Of a DNA stretch of 36,136 bases, positions 25,451-35,418 are shown piece by piece (position 1 is the first letter of the stretch; each line of letters begins with the position of its first letter). The translations under genes and the position numbers were made by a program. The stretch spans positions 1-36,136 of the forward strand of contig JAAYUF010000150.1 in assembly GCA_012517815.1 (NCBI GenBank). Reading direction: 5' to 3'. The notes under the pieces were generated by a model. The model made no database searches, was not told where the DNA came from, and was given only the letters and a program-made list of their open reading frames with translations. This DNA is from Clostridiales bacterium (GTDB lineage: Bacteria > Bacillota > Clostridia > Christensenellales > Aristaeellaceae).

Positions 25451-25460
25451 TGTTCGGGGG

Positions 25461-26159
25461 TTAGCGCACCACGTCGTCCCAGTCCATCAGGGACTGGCGG
25501 ATGTGCTTCTCGGCCGCGGCCTTCGCGGCTTCGGGGTTGCCTTCGCGGATGCTTTCCAGCAGCAGCCGGTGGCACTTGGAGCCGCGCTGGTAACTGCCCG
25601 ACACATGGGATGTGTGCACCACGGCGGCAATGATGGAATCGTTGATGATCGGCACCAGCCGGGACAGCACTTCGTTTTGGGTACACTCCGCAATCAGCGC
25701 GTGAAAGCGGCAGTCGTACGGGGAATAATCCTCGCCGCGCGCGTGCACCTCATCCATCGTATTGAGCAGCGTTTCCATCTCCAGCACCTGGTTTTTGGAG
25801 CGGCGCTTGGCGGCCGTATAGGCGATGCCCGGCTCAATGAGCGCGCGGGCCTCCATGAGGTTGAAAATCAGGTCGCTCTGGCTTTGATCGGTGAACCGCA
25901 GGCCCAGCGGATCCGCGCCGATTCCCCGGTTGCTGGCGACGTAGGTTCCTTTTCCGCGCTTGATCTCGACCAGGTGCTCCGTCTGGAGAATCTTGATGGC
26001 TTCCCGCACGGTGGAACGGCTCACGCGGAACTTTTGCATCAGGTTCCCTTCCGTGGGGAGTTTCTCTCCGCTGGGAATCAGGGAGTCCATGATCATCCGC
26101 CGCAACTGCTCGGCCACCTCGTCGGGCAATCCGGCTTTGGCTTGGTTTCCCTTGATCAT
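25461..26159 (-). CDS. FadR-subfamily GntR transcription regulator
   Basis: A 232-residue regulator. The winged helix occupies about 10-76, with the recognition motif EKLPTEGNLMQKFRVSRSTV then REAIKILQ and the wing KRGKGTYVA. The FCD ligand domain (about 95-225) retains the metal/acid-binding set D149, H153 (DCRFH), H197 (KCHRLLL) and H219 (EKHIRQSL). Such regulators usually sense organic acids and repress the linked uptake operon. The ATG at 26159 with AAGGTG 6 nt upstream is preferred over the GTG at 26180. It is the first gene of the TRAP operon, and the promoter and candidate operators lie directly upstream, so autoregulation is likely. Confidence 0.92.
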   Translation of the reverse strand: MIKGNQAKAGLPDEVAEQLRRMIMDSLIPSGEKLPTEGNLMQKFRVSRSTVREAIKILQTEHLVEIKRGKGTYVASNRGIGADPLGLRFTDQSQSDLIFNLMEARALIEPGIAYTAAKRRSKNQVLEMETLLNTMDEVHARGEDYSPYDCRFHALIAECTQNEVLSRLVPIINDSIIAAVVHTSHVSGSYQRGSKCHRLLLESIREGNPEAAKAAAEKHIRQSLMDWDDVVR

Positions 26160-26287
26160 CGTCGTCACCTTCACATTCACAACTGAACCTTGAAGCCGGA
26201 TCGGATGCGGGCCGGCGCCGCGGCCGGAGGCGTGCTACAAAACAATGATATGCGCCATCGAGCCGCAGCGGCCTGATTGCGTTATAT

Positions 26288-26301
26288 GATGTCTGATGTC
26301 T
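26288..26301. promoter_or_regulatory. Candidate FadR-type operator at the start site
   Basis: GATGTCT occurs twice in tandem (26288-26294, 26295-26301), just downstream of the -10 box and across the expected start site. A regulator bound here would block initiation. Its right half is identical to that of the palindrome at 26449-26461. Confidence 0.55.
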
Positions 26302-26309
26302 ATGCCCCC

Positions 26310-26337
26310 ATTATACGGCGAATTCCGAACTTGTCAA
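26310..26337 (-). promoter_or_regulatory. Near-consensus sigma-A promoter of the regulator-TRAP operon
   Basis: On the minus strand a perfect TTGACA (26337-26332), 16 nt, and a perfect TATAAT (26315-26310). The start would be near 26303, giving a leader of about 145 nt. A strong promoter of this kind fits control by repression. Confidence 0.85.
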
Positions 26338-26734
26338 GTGAAAATTCCACCCGAGTTGAGAAGCTGCGAAAGTCTTGAAAAACAACAATTCATAACGAAA
26401 ATAGAGGAAGCCCGGCACAGAGAAAACAGAAATCACGCTGCGAATGACGACATCTGATGTCTGCTGAATATCCGGCAGAAACAGGAACGGGCAAGGGCAC
26501 GAGAAGGCCGGAAACGAACGAAGGGGGCAAGATTCGGCCGACGCTGACGGAGGGCCGTGAGGATCGCCGAAAGGGAGCGAAATGAAAATCGAAGCAACGA
26601 AACGGAGAATCAAAGGGGCGTGCGCCGCGGGGCGGCCGCCGTCATCCGCCTGGCCGGGCAACGCGCCGCCGCAATGCCCGAAGCCTGTCGGCGAAGGCCG
26701 GCCGACCGGGGAAAGCGTCGGCACGCGAAACAAA
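26338..26734. other. Intergenic region upstream of the TRAP promoter
   Basis: No gene is recognised in the 400 bp. The plus-strand frame at 26582-26887 has a Pro/Ala/Gly/Arg composition, runs into the terminator and the end of the opposite gene, and is judged non-coding. The only notable element is the palindrome at 26449-26461. Confidence 0.5.
26449..26461. promoter_or_regulatory. Palindromic candidate operator
   Basis: GACATC and GATGTC are perfect 6-bp arms around T. The TGATGTCT core matches the sequence at the TRAP transcription start about 160 bp away. Size and symmetry suit a GntR/FadR dimer. Confidence 0.6.
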
Positions 26735-26768
26735 GGCCGGCTGGCTGCGTTTCCGCAAACAGCCGGCC
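26728..26768 (-). terminator. Intrinsic terminator for the leftward membrane-protein gene
   Basis: GGCCGGCTG (26735-26743) and CAGCCGGCC (26760-26768), with an inner TGCG/CGCA stem around TTTC, form a long hairpin. On the minus strand it is followed directly by TTTGTTTC. It lies about 95 bp past the stop at 26863. Confidence 0.8.
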
Positions 26769-26862
26769 CAGAGTCCAGCGGGAGAATCCCTTATTTACCT
26801 GCCGCAGGTGCGCCCGTCACGCCGGCGCTGCCTCACAGAGGAGCCGCCCGGGTACGGGGCTC

Positions 26863-28395
26863 TCAGGGAGTCGAAGCGCCGTCGTGAAACAGCTCGAAAT
26901 ACCACTTCATATACCGAACCGTGCCGTAAATCCCCTGAAACGGCAGTTTATCGGGCTTAAAAACCGGAACGATCACGGAAAGCGTGCGGACGGCCACCAC
27001 ATCGCTGTCGGTGACGCGAATGTACTCCTGCCGCTCCTGCATTTCCCGATAGAAACGGGCTGCGTCCCCCGTCACGATCGACTGTACGGCGCTGATGGAA
27101 GGCCGGGTCATGATGGTATTGGCAAACCCCCCCAGCGTTAGCAGCGCCAGGCAAAGGACGAGGTATCCGCACTGGACGCGTTTGCCCAAGCTTTCGCTCG
27201 CCTGTAGCAGGGGTACGGCGATTTTGCCCTCGCTGCGCTCCAATCGGCGGATCAGCGCGCCTTCGCCATAGACGGCGCTACCGATCGCCGTGATCAGGAA
27301 ATAGAAATACACGACGTTCAGATAGCGTTCGGTGGTATAACCAAACCCCGTATACACACCGGGCGTAAGCGAAGCCGCAAACATCGCGTAAAGCGTCAGC
27401 AGCAGCAGCAACGGATGCCGGAAGGCATGCCCGCTGGCTTTCAGCGGATGCCACAGCGCGGGCAGGATCAACAAAAGCACGGCCAGAAGCTGCGGCGACA
27501 GCCACCGCCCCGCCAGATCGAACGAATCCAGCACGGACGTAACCACGGCGGAAACGATCGACAGGCTTTCGCCGGTGCGTTCCTGTCGAAGCGCGTTGCC
27601 GGGGGCGGCGATGCTCAGGGCAAACGCGACGGTGAAGAACGCCAGCGTGACCAGCGCGTGCCAGCGCGCTTTCGATTTGCGGATCAAACCGACGGCGCTG
27701 ATCAGGGCAAAGATGACAAACGCACCCAGCGCAGGCCCGAAAAAGCTGCCGCCCAACGCAAACCCGAGCAAGGCCAGCAACAATCCGCGAAACAGCGCGC
27801 GGCGCGCGGACTGCGGCAGCCCGCAACGCAGGATCAGGCCCAGCGCGAGCATCAGGCCGCAGGCGGCAGTCGTATACTGGCCCCCGTTATACCAGTAGAC
27901 GCTATGGGCGATGCTGGGCATGAACTGGAGCACCAGCACCATGACCGCCGGGTAAACGATCCAGAAAACCGATGCGGAAGCGTTGATCCAGTGCGCGGTA
28001 ACGCTCCTGAGCAGATACCCCACGGAAAGACACAGGAGCGCAAGCTGGTACCAGTTGGCCAGAAAATACAGCTTGATGTCCAGTATCATGGGGTTGAGCG
28101 CGAACAGGAAAGTGGAAATAAAGTCGCCCTGCCAGCTGTTGTAGGTTTTCAGGGTGGACTGGGCAATCGCCTGCAGCACGGCGACCGGCGAATGCGTCTG
28201 CACCCAGGCGATGGCGGCCGGCAGGGTGTAAGCGAAATCGTCGTCCGCCGGATAGTTGTACAGCGCGATGACGATCAGCGGAAGCACAGACAGCGCGAAC
28301 AAAGCGGCGCACCATACCGCCAGCTTATGCTGCGTAAGGCTTTGATTCCAGAAAGAGGCTCCCGCTCTGCGAAGGGACCGTTCGTTCTGATCCAT
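26863..28395 (-). CDS. Large polytopic membrane protein, DUF6056/GT-C-like
   Basis: A 510-residue protein with about 11 hydrophobic segments. After a cytoplasmic N-terminus and TM1 (about 28-47) comes an acidic NYPADDDFAYT motif (48-57) in the first outside loop, then a Trp-rich NSWQGDFISTFLF and HSVYWYNGGQYTT. This pattern resembles DUF6056-type membrane proteins and GT-C glycosyltransferases, whose first loop carries the catalytic acid (from memory). The C-terminal ~90 residues are soluble. The start at 28395 has AAAGGTGG upstream; an ORF extension 5' runs into tandem-repeat DNA and is not accepted. A cell-surface glycan role is plausible but unproved. Confidence 0.75.
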   Translation of the reverse strand: MDQNERSLRRAGASFWNQSLTQHKLAVWCAALFALSVLPLIVIALYNYPADDDFAYTLPAAIAWVQTHSPVAVLQAIAQSTLKTYNSWQGDFISTFLFALNPMILDIKLYFLANWYQLALLCLSVGYLLRSVTAHWINASASVFWIVYPAVMVLVLQFMPSIAHSVYWYNGGQYTTAACGLMLALGLILRCGLPQSARRALFRGLLLALLGFALGGSFFGPALGAFVIFALISAVGLIRKSKARWHALVTLAFFTVAFALSIAAPGNALRQERTGESLSIVSAVVTSVLDSFDLAGRWLSPQLLAVLLLILPALWHPLKASGHAFRHPLLLLLTLYAMFAASLTPGVYTGFGYTTERYLNVVYFYFLITAIGSAVYGEGALIRRLERSEGKIAVPLLQASESLGKRVQCGYLVLCLALLTLGGFANTIMTRPSISAVQSIVTGDAARFYREMQERQEYIRVTDSDVVAVRTLSVIVPVFKPDKLPFQGIYGTVRYMKWYFELFHDGASTP

Positions 28396-28437
28396 GGTTC
28401 TTCCACCTTTCCAACAGGGTTGAAGACGTTCGTCTGT

Positions 28438-28598
28438 ACCGGGGATTCGCGCCCTGTCCGACGGTCGCGCGTCCGCTATCGCAAGGTAGATATTGTGCGT
28501 TGACACCGGGGATTCGCGCCCTGTCCGACGGTCGCGCGTCCGCTATCGCAAGGTAGATATTGTGCGTTGACACCGGGGATTCGCGCCCTGTCCGACGG
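28438..28598. repeat. 67-bp tandem repeat, 2.4 copies
   Basis: Two complete, apparently identical units (28438-28504, 28505-28571) and a partial third (28572-28598) follow each other. The period of 67 is not a multiple of three, so the repeat cannot encode a periodic protein. It occupies most of the promoter space upstream of the 510-residue membrane protein. Identity between copies indicates recent duplication. Each junction contains TTGACA on the plus strand, without a matching -10. Confidence 0.95.
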
Positions 28599-28730
28599 CC
28601 TTGCGCCAGCGACGGATGCCCTCCCGAGCGCGCTTCGCCAGTCATTCCGCGGCGTACGGCTGATGGTTCCTGCGGGCGAAGGCTCGCGGTGTGCGCCGTT
28701 GGCGACGGTGCGCCGAACGAACCCGGAAGG
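28599..28730. other. Rest of the intergenic region between the two membrane-protein genes
   Basis: The interval between the two genes totals 335 bp; beyond the tandem repeat only GC-rich sequence with a weak imperfect GTGCGCC-type repeat (28690-28725) is present. No clear terminator for the upstream gene was found. Confidence 0.4.
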
Positions 28731-30611
28731 TTATTCCAGGCTGACGAGCGTCACGCCGTCGTCCTCCCACCGGACCGCGTATACCGTGTACGCGTCCAGC
28801 CAGCCATCCTCCGTGAACTCCGCCGCAAGCTGACAGAGGGGATTCGCATCGCCTTCGCTCACGAAGTAACCGATGCGGTAATTCTTGAGCATCGCGCGCA
28901 CGCCGTCCGCATCCAGGTCCGTTTCATAGGGCATCACGAGTTTCAGCGGAGCGAGCGCGTATTGCAGCCATCCCCGGTTATAGGGGTAGGAGTCGGACGC
29001 AAGCAGAACAATCGCGTTCGGATCGTCGATGCTGTCGGTCCAGAAGGAGTTGTCCGCCAGGCTCTCCAGTTCGCCGGTCAGTTCACAGCCCGGGTACCGG
29101 CCTGGCAGAAGGTTTTCGCGCAGCACGTTCCAGGGCAAACCGAGCAGCGCCGCCACGGTCAACGCCACTGCCAGCGCGCGGGCGGCAATTCGCGCGGAAG
29201 GGCGGACGTCCTCCCGCGGCTCCGACGTCCGCGGCGCCAGACTGAGGTCCGCGTACAGCATCATCAGGGCGTACCAGAGGGCGCAGCCATAGCGCGACAG
29301 GTTGGTCAGCAGCGGCGCGATCGACGCGGGGGTGGCCGGCGAGGTCCATTCGGGACGGAACGCCGTGAACAGGGCTAAGTAGAACACCAGGAAATACAGC
29401 GCGTAGCTGCCAAGCATCAGCCCGGCGAGCCGCTTCAGTACCGTGCGATCCATCCGGCCCGCGCGATGCAGGATGAACGGGAACAGGAGGAAAACCAGAA
29501 GCCATAACAACTGCGGCAGGTGGATGCCGCCGGCGGCCGCGTCCGCCGACCCGGTCGCCATGGCGCCCAACAGCGCGCCGGCCACCGTGGACAAATCGCC
29601 CGCGGACGGCATCTGCCCGCCGATCACCTGCTCGGCCGTGCCGGCCAGCAGGCTCAGGTGCTGCCCCGTCAAACCCAGGGCACGGCAAACGAGCAGCCAA
29701 CTGACAAACGTAGCCGCCGGGGGCAGCAGCATCAGCGCGCCTTCGCGGAGGGAACGCTTCGGCCCGCGCACCTTCGAGCCGGCAAGCAGCACGATGATCG
29801 GGGGCAGCAGCGCCCAGCCGATGCCGGGCTGCTTGATCAACACCAGAAGCGACAGCGCCACCGCCAGCGAGAACCGCAGAAAACCCCGCCGTTCCCTTTC
29901 CCGGGCCAGCCGCCACGCCTGTACGGTCGCATACCCCAGCGCGATGCCCAGCGCCGTATCCACCCGCAAGATGCGGTAGGCTTCCGCGTTGAAAACCGCC
30001 GGGAACAGCACAATCCCCAGCGCAAACAAGGGGATTTTCCAGGCTTGTCGCCAGGTGATGCGGCGCGTTACCGGCATCAGCAAAACGGCGTATAAGAGCC
30101 AGAGCCACAGGAAGAGCGTGCCCTCGGCCCACTCCCCGCGCACGCTCAGCCCGATCCACTGGAACAGATGAACGCCCGGCGTGTAGGTCATAAAGCGCGG
30201 GGAGAGGTTCTGGAACCAATCCACAAATCCATTGTGGGAGAACAGCGAAGCAGGCTGAATCGCCCACACATACACCTCGTCCGTATGGGTCACGCGGTGA
30301 GGCGCCGCCGCAACCCCAAGCATCACGACGATGGCCGCGAAGCAAATCAGCCCAGGGGTGAACGCGTTGGTCAGGAAGGCGCGCAGCTTGCGCTTTGCGT
30401 TGCCCCGCGTCAGCAGCAGCAGGCACCAGATCAGCGTAGCCGCGGCCGCCGCGTACACGATCCGGGGAAACCAGTCCAGCGCCTGAAAGACGGCAAGGAC
30501 ATAACAGAGCAGGACGGCCGTACCGGCCGCCACCGGCAGCAGCTCCTCGAAGCGTTGTTTCAGCAGGAAGCACAGTTCGAACACAAGCAGGATCATCGCG
30601 GGCCACAGCAT
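28731..30611 (-). CDS. Large polytopic membrane protein, putative GT-C glycosyltransferase
   Basis: A 626-residue protein with about 12-13 membrane segments, mostly between residues 1 and 520, and a soluble C-terminal domain of about 100 residues (WTDSIDDPNAIVLLASDSY onward). The first large outside loop starts with THTDEVYVWAIQPASLF (108-124). An acidic D-E pair after TM at this place, followed by NLSPRFMTYTPGVHLFQWI, is the arrangement of GT-C enzymes that use lipid-linked sugars. No named family is clear. The start at 30611 has AAAGGAG 8 nt upstream. It precedes the other membrane protein on the same strand and both may act on surface polymers (inference). Confidence 0.75.
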   Translation of the reverse strand: MLWPAMILLVFELCFLLKQRFEELLPVAAGTAVLLCYVLAVFQALDWFPRIVYAAAAATLIWCLLLLTRGNAKRKLRAFLTNAFTPGLICFAAIVVMLGVAAAPHRVTHTDEVYVWAIQPASLFSHNGFVDWFQNLSPRFMTYTPGVHLFQWIGLSVRGEWAEGTLFLWLWLLYAVLLMPVTRRITWRQAWKIPLFALGIVLFPAVFNAEAYRILRVDTALGIALGYATVQAWRLARERERRGFLRFSLAVALSLLVLIKQPGIGWALLPPIIVLLAGSKVRGPKRSLREGALMLLPPAATFVSWLLVCRALGLTGQHLSLLAGTAEQVIGGQMPSAGDLSTVAGALLGAMATGSADAAAGGIHLPQLLWLLVFLLFPFILHRAGRMDRTVLKRLAGLMLGSYALYFLVFYLALFTAFRPEWTSPATPASIAPLLTNLSRYGCALWYALMMLYADLSLAPRTSEPREDVRPSARIAARALAVALTVAALLGLPWNVLRENLLPGRYPGCELTGELESLADNSFWTDSIDDPNAIVLLASDSYPYNRGWLQYALAPLKLVMPYETDLDADGVRAMLKNYRIGYFVSEGDANPLCQLAAEFTEDGWLDAYTVYAVRWEDDGVTLVSLE

Positions 30612-31031
30612 GGGCTTTTCTCCTTTATTCAGTCCGCCGGTCGAGCGACAGGAACCTCGCGGACGATGCTGAACCGAGTTGCGCCGATGATAATGGGGAT
30701 CTACGCCGTCTGAAACGGTGGCGTCGGGCGTGGGATCGCCTGCGTCGGCAATCCATGCCGGACCGTCGCCCGTACAGACAGGAAAACGCCGCGTCACTTT
30801 GCCGCGGACAGATACGCTTGCGTGATGGTCGGGGTCATTCCACCCCGCCGCAGCGATGACAGGATAGCATCCGTTCGCTGAAAAGCGAAGCACGCTGCGC
30901 AGGATGCCTGCGGAGGAATGCCAAAAACAGGAACGTTACGTCTGTGGTTCCGTCGATTTGCGCCTGCCGGACGGCAGCAAAGGCCCGTCGGCACAGCGGA
31001 CTTTTTGCGGAAACCCATGGCGCGCAACGGG
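30612..31031. other. Intergenic region, no gene recognised
   Basis: The 420 bp upstream of the 626-residue membrane protein contain short shadow frames only. A TATCAT (30692-30687, minus strand) could be a -10 for that gene but its -35 (TTTCAG, 17-nt spacer) is poor. No RNA gene seen. Confidence 0.4.
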
Positions 31032-31220
31032 TTATTCCACCCGGAAGTACGGATGGCGTTGATCAAACTCCGACAACGCGCGCCCCAGAGAAGGAGCGTT
31101 GCGAAAGGCCCAGTACTCCTCCAGCGTCACATCTTCATACTGGTACACGGCCCCGTTGTGAAACTCAACTTCCATCACATTCTTGGACCAGCCGATGCTG
31201 GCGATCCGGCTGGAATCCAC
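31032..31220 (-). CDS. KTSC-domain protein
   Basis: A 62-residue protein made of one KTSC domain. It begins with DSSRIASIGW, continues with MEVEFHNGAVYQYEDVTLEEYWAF and ends after FDQRHPYFRVE. The usual K-T-S-C-like box after NAPS is diverged here (SLGRALSEF). KTSC domains occur alone or fused to nucleic acid enzymes such as lysyl-tRNA synthetases; their role is unknown. The start is a GTG at 31220 with GAAGGG about 5-6 nt upstream. It is a single gene between a membrane protein and gdhA. Confidence 0.8.
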   Translation of the reverse strand: MDSSRIASIGWSKNVMEVEFHNGAVYQYEDVTLEEYWAFRNAPSLGRALSEFDQRHPYFRVE

Positions 31221-31389
31221 CCAAACCCTTCGCGTAGCGGCTCCTCCTTCCGGCTTTGATGGATGCTGATTTCCGGGTGCGAATCATGGGCTGCCCCCGG
31301 TGCTGCCGGCGCGGGACGCGCTTTAAAACAGCCGGGCAGGGACGCGCACGGGCATGCCGGCCGGTTCGAGGTCGGAAGAGAACAGCCCC

Positions 31390-31428
31390 GGACGTCCGCT
31401 TCGGATCCAGCGCCCGAAGCGGACGTCC
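31390..31428 (-). terminator. Hairpin following gdhA
   Basis: GGACGTCCGCTTCGG (31390-31404) and CCGAAGCGGACGTCC (31414-31428) form a perfect 15-bp stem with a 9-nt loop, 13 bp after the gdhA stop. The T-run on the minus strand is weak. Confidence 0.75.
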
Positions 31429-31441
31429 TTTCCGGCGTATG

Positions 31442-32810
<1,369 letters not shown>

Positions 32811-33005
32811 CAACCATCGTCAAGCCCGACTCCGACCTTTCCGCGTTGCATACGCCAAATCATGACATTCGACCCAAAACGCAACGGCGGTGCCCTGTAC
32901 ACCGCCCCTGTGTCGGGGTCGAACGGGTCCGATACATGATGGCTGCGCAGGCTGTGTGGATAGGCCGGGGGCGGACACAGGCGACGGCCAGGAATGCATG
33001 ACCCT
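32811..33005 (-). other. gdhA leader region
   Basis: The rest of a roughly 210-nt leader between the promoter at 33006-33034 and gdhA. A 7-bp hairpin, GGCGGTG (32886-32892) with CACCGCC (32900-32906), is the main structure. I cannot match it to a known riboswitch. Confidence 0.4.
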
Positions 33006-33034
33006 ACTATATACTAACTTTCATGGGCTGTACA
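33006..33034 (-). promoter_or_regulatory. Putative gdhA promoter
   Basis: On the minus strand TGTACA (33034-33029), a 17-nt spacer and TATAGT (33011-33006). The -10 region is the only AT-rich stretch in the gap. The start near 32999 gives a leader of about 217 nt. Confidence 0.55.
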
Positions 33035-33108
33035 GGGGGCGCGCGTACTTACGCTGTCTTTCTCGATCCGCCCGGCGGAGGCGCCCCTGCCCGCCGTTGG
33101 ATGCCGGT

Positions 33109-35418
33109 TCAGGGCTCGGGGTTCTTCAGCGCGCTTGCGCGCTTCAGCTGCTTTTCAGCGTACAGGTACTGATCCGCGCTGTTGACAATCGTGCCGATCT
33201 CAAGCTTCTGGTCGCAGATGAAGCAGGTGATACCCATGGACGCCTCCACATAGTAGGGCAGGCTGGAGCTGCGGTTAAACTCGTCAAACGCCCTGTGCAA
33301 CCGATCCCGGAACATATTGTCATGATCGAGGCTGTCCATGATGAACATGCCGACGAATTCATCGCCGCCGACACGCGCCACCAGGTCCTGACTGCGCACG
33401 GCTTTTTTCAGGATATCGCTGACGGCCACAAGCGCGGTATCGCCTGCGGAGTGGCCGAACGTATCGTTGATCTGCTTGAGGTGGTCCAGATCCATGAAAA
33501 CGCAAATCGCGGGCTTCCCGACATTGTTGCGGTTCAGGTGAATGGCCCGCTCAATAAAACCGCGGCGGTTGAGGATGTTGCAAAGCGGATCGTACTCGTA
33601 GAGGAAATTCAGGATCTCGTTACGTTCCCGGATATTCTCCAGCTCGGACCCGATGATTTTTTCTTTGCGCTTCAGCTCCAGAAAGTTGACCAGGATGCCC
33701 AGTTGCAGGCCGATGACGTGCAATAGCGAGCACTTGCCCATATCGACTTCGCACAGCAGGATGCCGTACTGCACATTGCCGGAGAAAATGCTGAAACTCA
33801 TGATATGCGTTTCGTTTTTCAGGTCCGGCAGGCTGCGAAGCGTATCGTTCATCTTGATCTGCGGCATCTGGGAATAGGGGAACGCCCGCACGACGTTTTC
33901 GCTGTGGTAGGCGGCCAGCAGCACGCTGTCCGGCCACTGCTGCAAATCTTCGTCGTTCAGGGGCTGCGGCTCCGCCAGAAGGCAGATGTAGATGCTGCGC
34001 AAATTGATGCTGTGCAAGCGCTTCACCACGTCCAGAAAGACGCTTTCGTCCTCCAGATCGCTGTCGACCAGATCGCGGATCAGCTCCGGCACAAACCAGG
34101 CCTGCGCCCGGAACTCGTCAAGGTTTTTTTCGGTCATGCTGGCCTTGTAGGAGAACAGGAAGCACTGCGCAAGGGAGAAAATATCAAACAGCCTGCGCAT
34201 CACCGGCATCTGGAGGCAGTCGTCCGGTACCAGCAGCAGGTAGTCGTTGAGCCTCTTGGCAATCAGGAATGTGGCGCCTGTAAACTCTTCCACAAACCCA
34301 TGCAGCCAGTCGGTCAGCTGGAATTTATCGATCTCCCGCCGGGCGCCGTCGCTGAGCAGAGTCCTGATATGGCCGGTGAACCGGGTCACCAGCCGCTTGC
34401 AGCGCAGTTGATCGCTGTGGCTGAAGGCATGGATCAGGTCTGTTGAGATGTTGCCGATCAGCTCGTCGATATCGATCTCCCGACCGGTGCCGCAGGCGCG
34501 GAACAGGTGGCTGACCGTATCGGGATAACAGCCACAGGAGCGCCGGACGTGAAACTTTGTTTTTAACCGGGCCGGTTCCACGGGCATGCCCTTGACCAGC
34601 GCGATGGCTTGCAGAACCGCCATGGCGCCCATTTGGTAAGTGTTCTGGGAAACGGTGGTGAGCGGCGGGATCAGGGAACGGCTGGTCGAAAAATTGTCAA
34701 ACCCCGTTATGGCGATCTCCTTGCCAACCGTAAGCCCCAGCCTGGCGCAAACGCGATAGCAGCCTTTCGCCATCTCGTCGTTGCAGCAGGCGATGGCTTC
34801 CAGCCCGGGATTGTTCTCAATCAGCGTCGCGGCCTGTTTGTCCGAATACTCGGAATAGTCGCCGTAGACGATCATGCTGTCCGTAACCGGCAATCCGTGC
34901 CTGGCCATCGTATCCCGATAGGCGACCAACCGCTCCTTCGTATCGGGATGGTCCTCGATGCCGGCCAGCAGGGCGATTTTCCGCAGGCCGTGCACCCGGA
35001 TCAGGTGCTCGATGCATTCGCTGAAGCTGTTGTAATTATCGACGGTGATGCAGGACTTGCCGGGGATGTCGCTTACCAGATTCTCTTGCAGAATCACATA
35101 AGGGTATGCCTCGAAGTGTTTCAGGAAGCCCGGATAGGTGTTTTCGCCCTTGTAACCGGACAGAGAACCGCATGAGAAAATATACGCGTCCGCGCCAAAC
35201 AGGTTGGCATAGTCATAGATACTGTTGTGATGATAGGTTTTGCGGATGGAGACGCCCAGTTCCACATGCCGTGGCATGCCCATCAGGTACAGCAGCCGGA
35301 CGCCTTCCTTGTCTGCCGTATCAAAAATGCCTTTCATCAGCTCCGAGGAGAATTCCTGACTGACGTCGCCAATCATCACGCAGATGGAGATGGGTGCACC
35401 GCTCATCTCACTGGCCAT
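33109..35418 (-). CDS. LacI-like ligand-binding domain fused to a diguanylate cyclase (GGDEF)
   Basis: A 769-residue protein without signal peptide or membrane segment, so probably cytoplasmic. Residues about 8-295 form a periplasmic-binding-protein/LacI-type sensor (ICVMIGDVSQEFSSELMKGI; CNDEMAKG; GKEIAITGFDNF; PPLTTVSQN), but the LacI helix-turn-helix is absent. RRSCGC (292-297) ends it. A helical, GAF-like middle of unclear type spans about 310-590. The GGDEF domain is at about 600-757: YDPLCNILNRRGF, FMDLDHLKQINDTFGHSAGD, and intact GGDEF at 684-688, preceded five residues earlier by the inhibitory I-site RSQD (675-678). It should make cyclic di-GMP in response to a sugar-like ligand. The start at 35418 has AAAGGAG 9 nt upstream. 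No EAL domain or c-di-GMP receptor is nearby. Confidence 0.9.
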   Translation of the reverse strand: MASEMSGAPISICVMIGDVSQEFSSELMKGIFDTADKEGVRLLYLMGMPRHVELGVSIRKTYHHNSIYDYANLFGADAYIFSCGSLSGYKGENTYPGFLKHFEAYPYVILQENLVSDIPGKSCITVDNYNSFSECIEHLIRVHGLRKIALLAGIEDHPDTKERLVAYRDTMARHGLPVTDSMIVYGDYSEYSDKQAATLIENNPGLEAIACCNDEMAKGCYRVCARLGLTVGKEIAITGFDNFSTSRSLIPPLTTVSQNTYQMGAMAVLQAIALVKGMPVEPARLKTKFHVRRSCGCYPDTVSHLFRACGTGREIDIDELIGNISTDLIHAFSHSDQLRCKRLVTRFTGHIRTLLSDGARREIDKFQLTDWLHGFVEEFTGATFLIAKRLNDYLLLVPDDCLQMPVMRRLFDIFSLAQCFLFSYKASMTEKNLDEFRAQAWFVPELIRDLVDSDLEDESVFLDVVKRLHSINLRSIYICLLAEPQPLNDEDLQQWPDSVLLAAYHSENVVRAFPYSQMPQIKMNDTLRSLPDLKNETHIMSFSIFSGNVQYGILLCEVDMGKCSLLHVIGLQLGILVNFLELKRKEKIIGSELENIRERNEILNFLYEYDPLCNILNRRGFIERAIHLNRNNVGKPAICVFMDLDHLKQINDTFGHSAGDTALVAVSDILKKAVRSQDLVARVGGDEFVGMFIMDSLDHDNMFRDRLHRAFDEFNRSSSLPYYVEASMGITCFICDQKLEIGTIVNSADQYLYAEKQLKRASALKNPEP

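Noticed and set aside
26582..26887. A possible 101-residue gene divergent from the TRAP operon
   Set aside because: Pro/Ala/Gly/Arg-rich, no ribosome site, overlaps a minus-strand terminator and the end of the membrane-protein gene.
28438..28598. CRISPR-like array
   Set aside because: The copies are contiguous without unique spacers, and no cas genes are present.
28325..28645. A minus-strand frame of 106 codons containing a repeated peptide
   Set aside because: It arises from the 67-bp tandem repeat. Since 67 is not divisible by three, successive copies are read in different frames and no protein repeat results.
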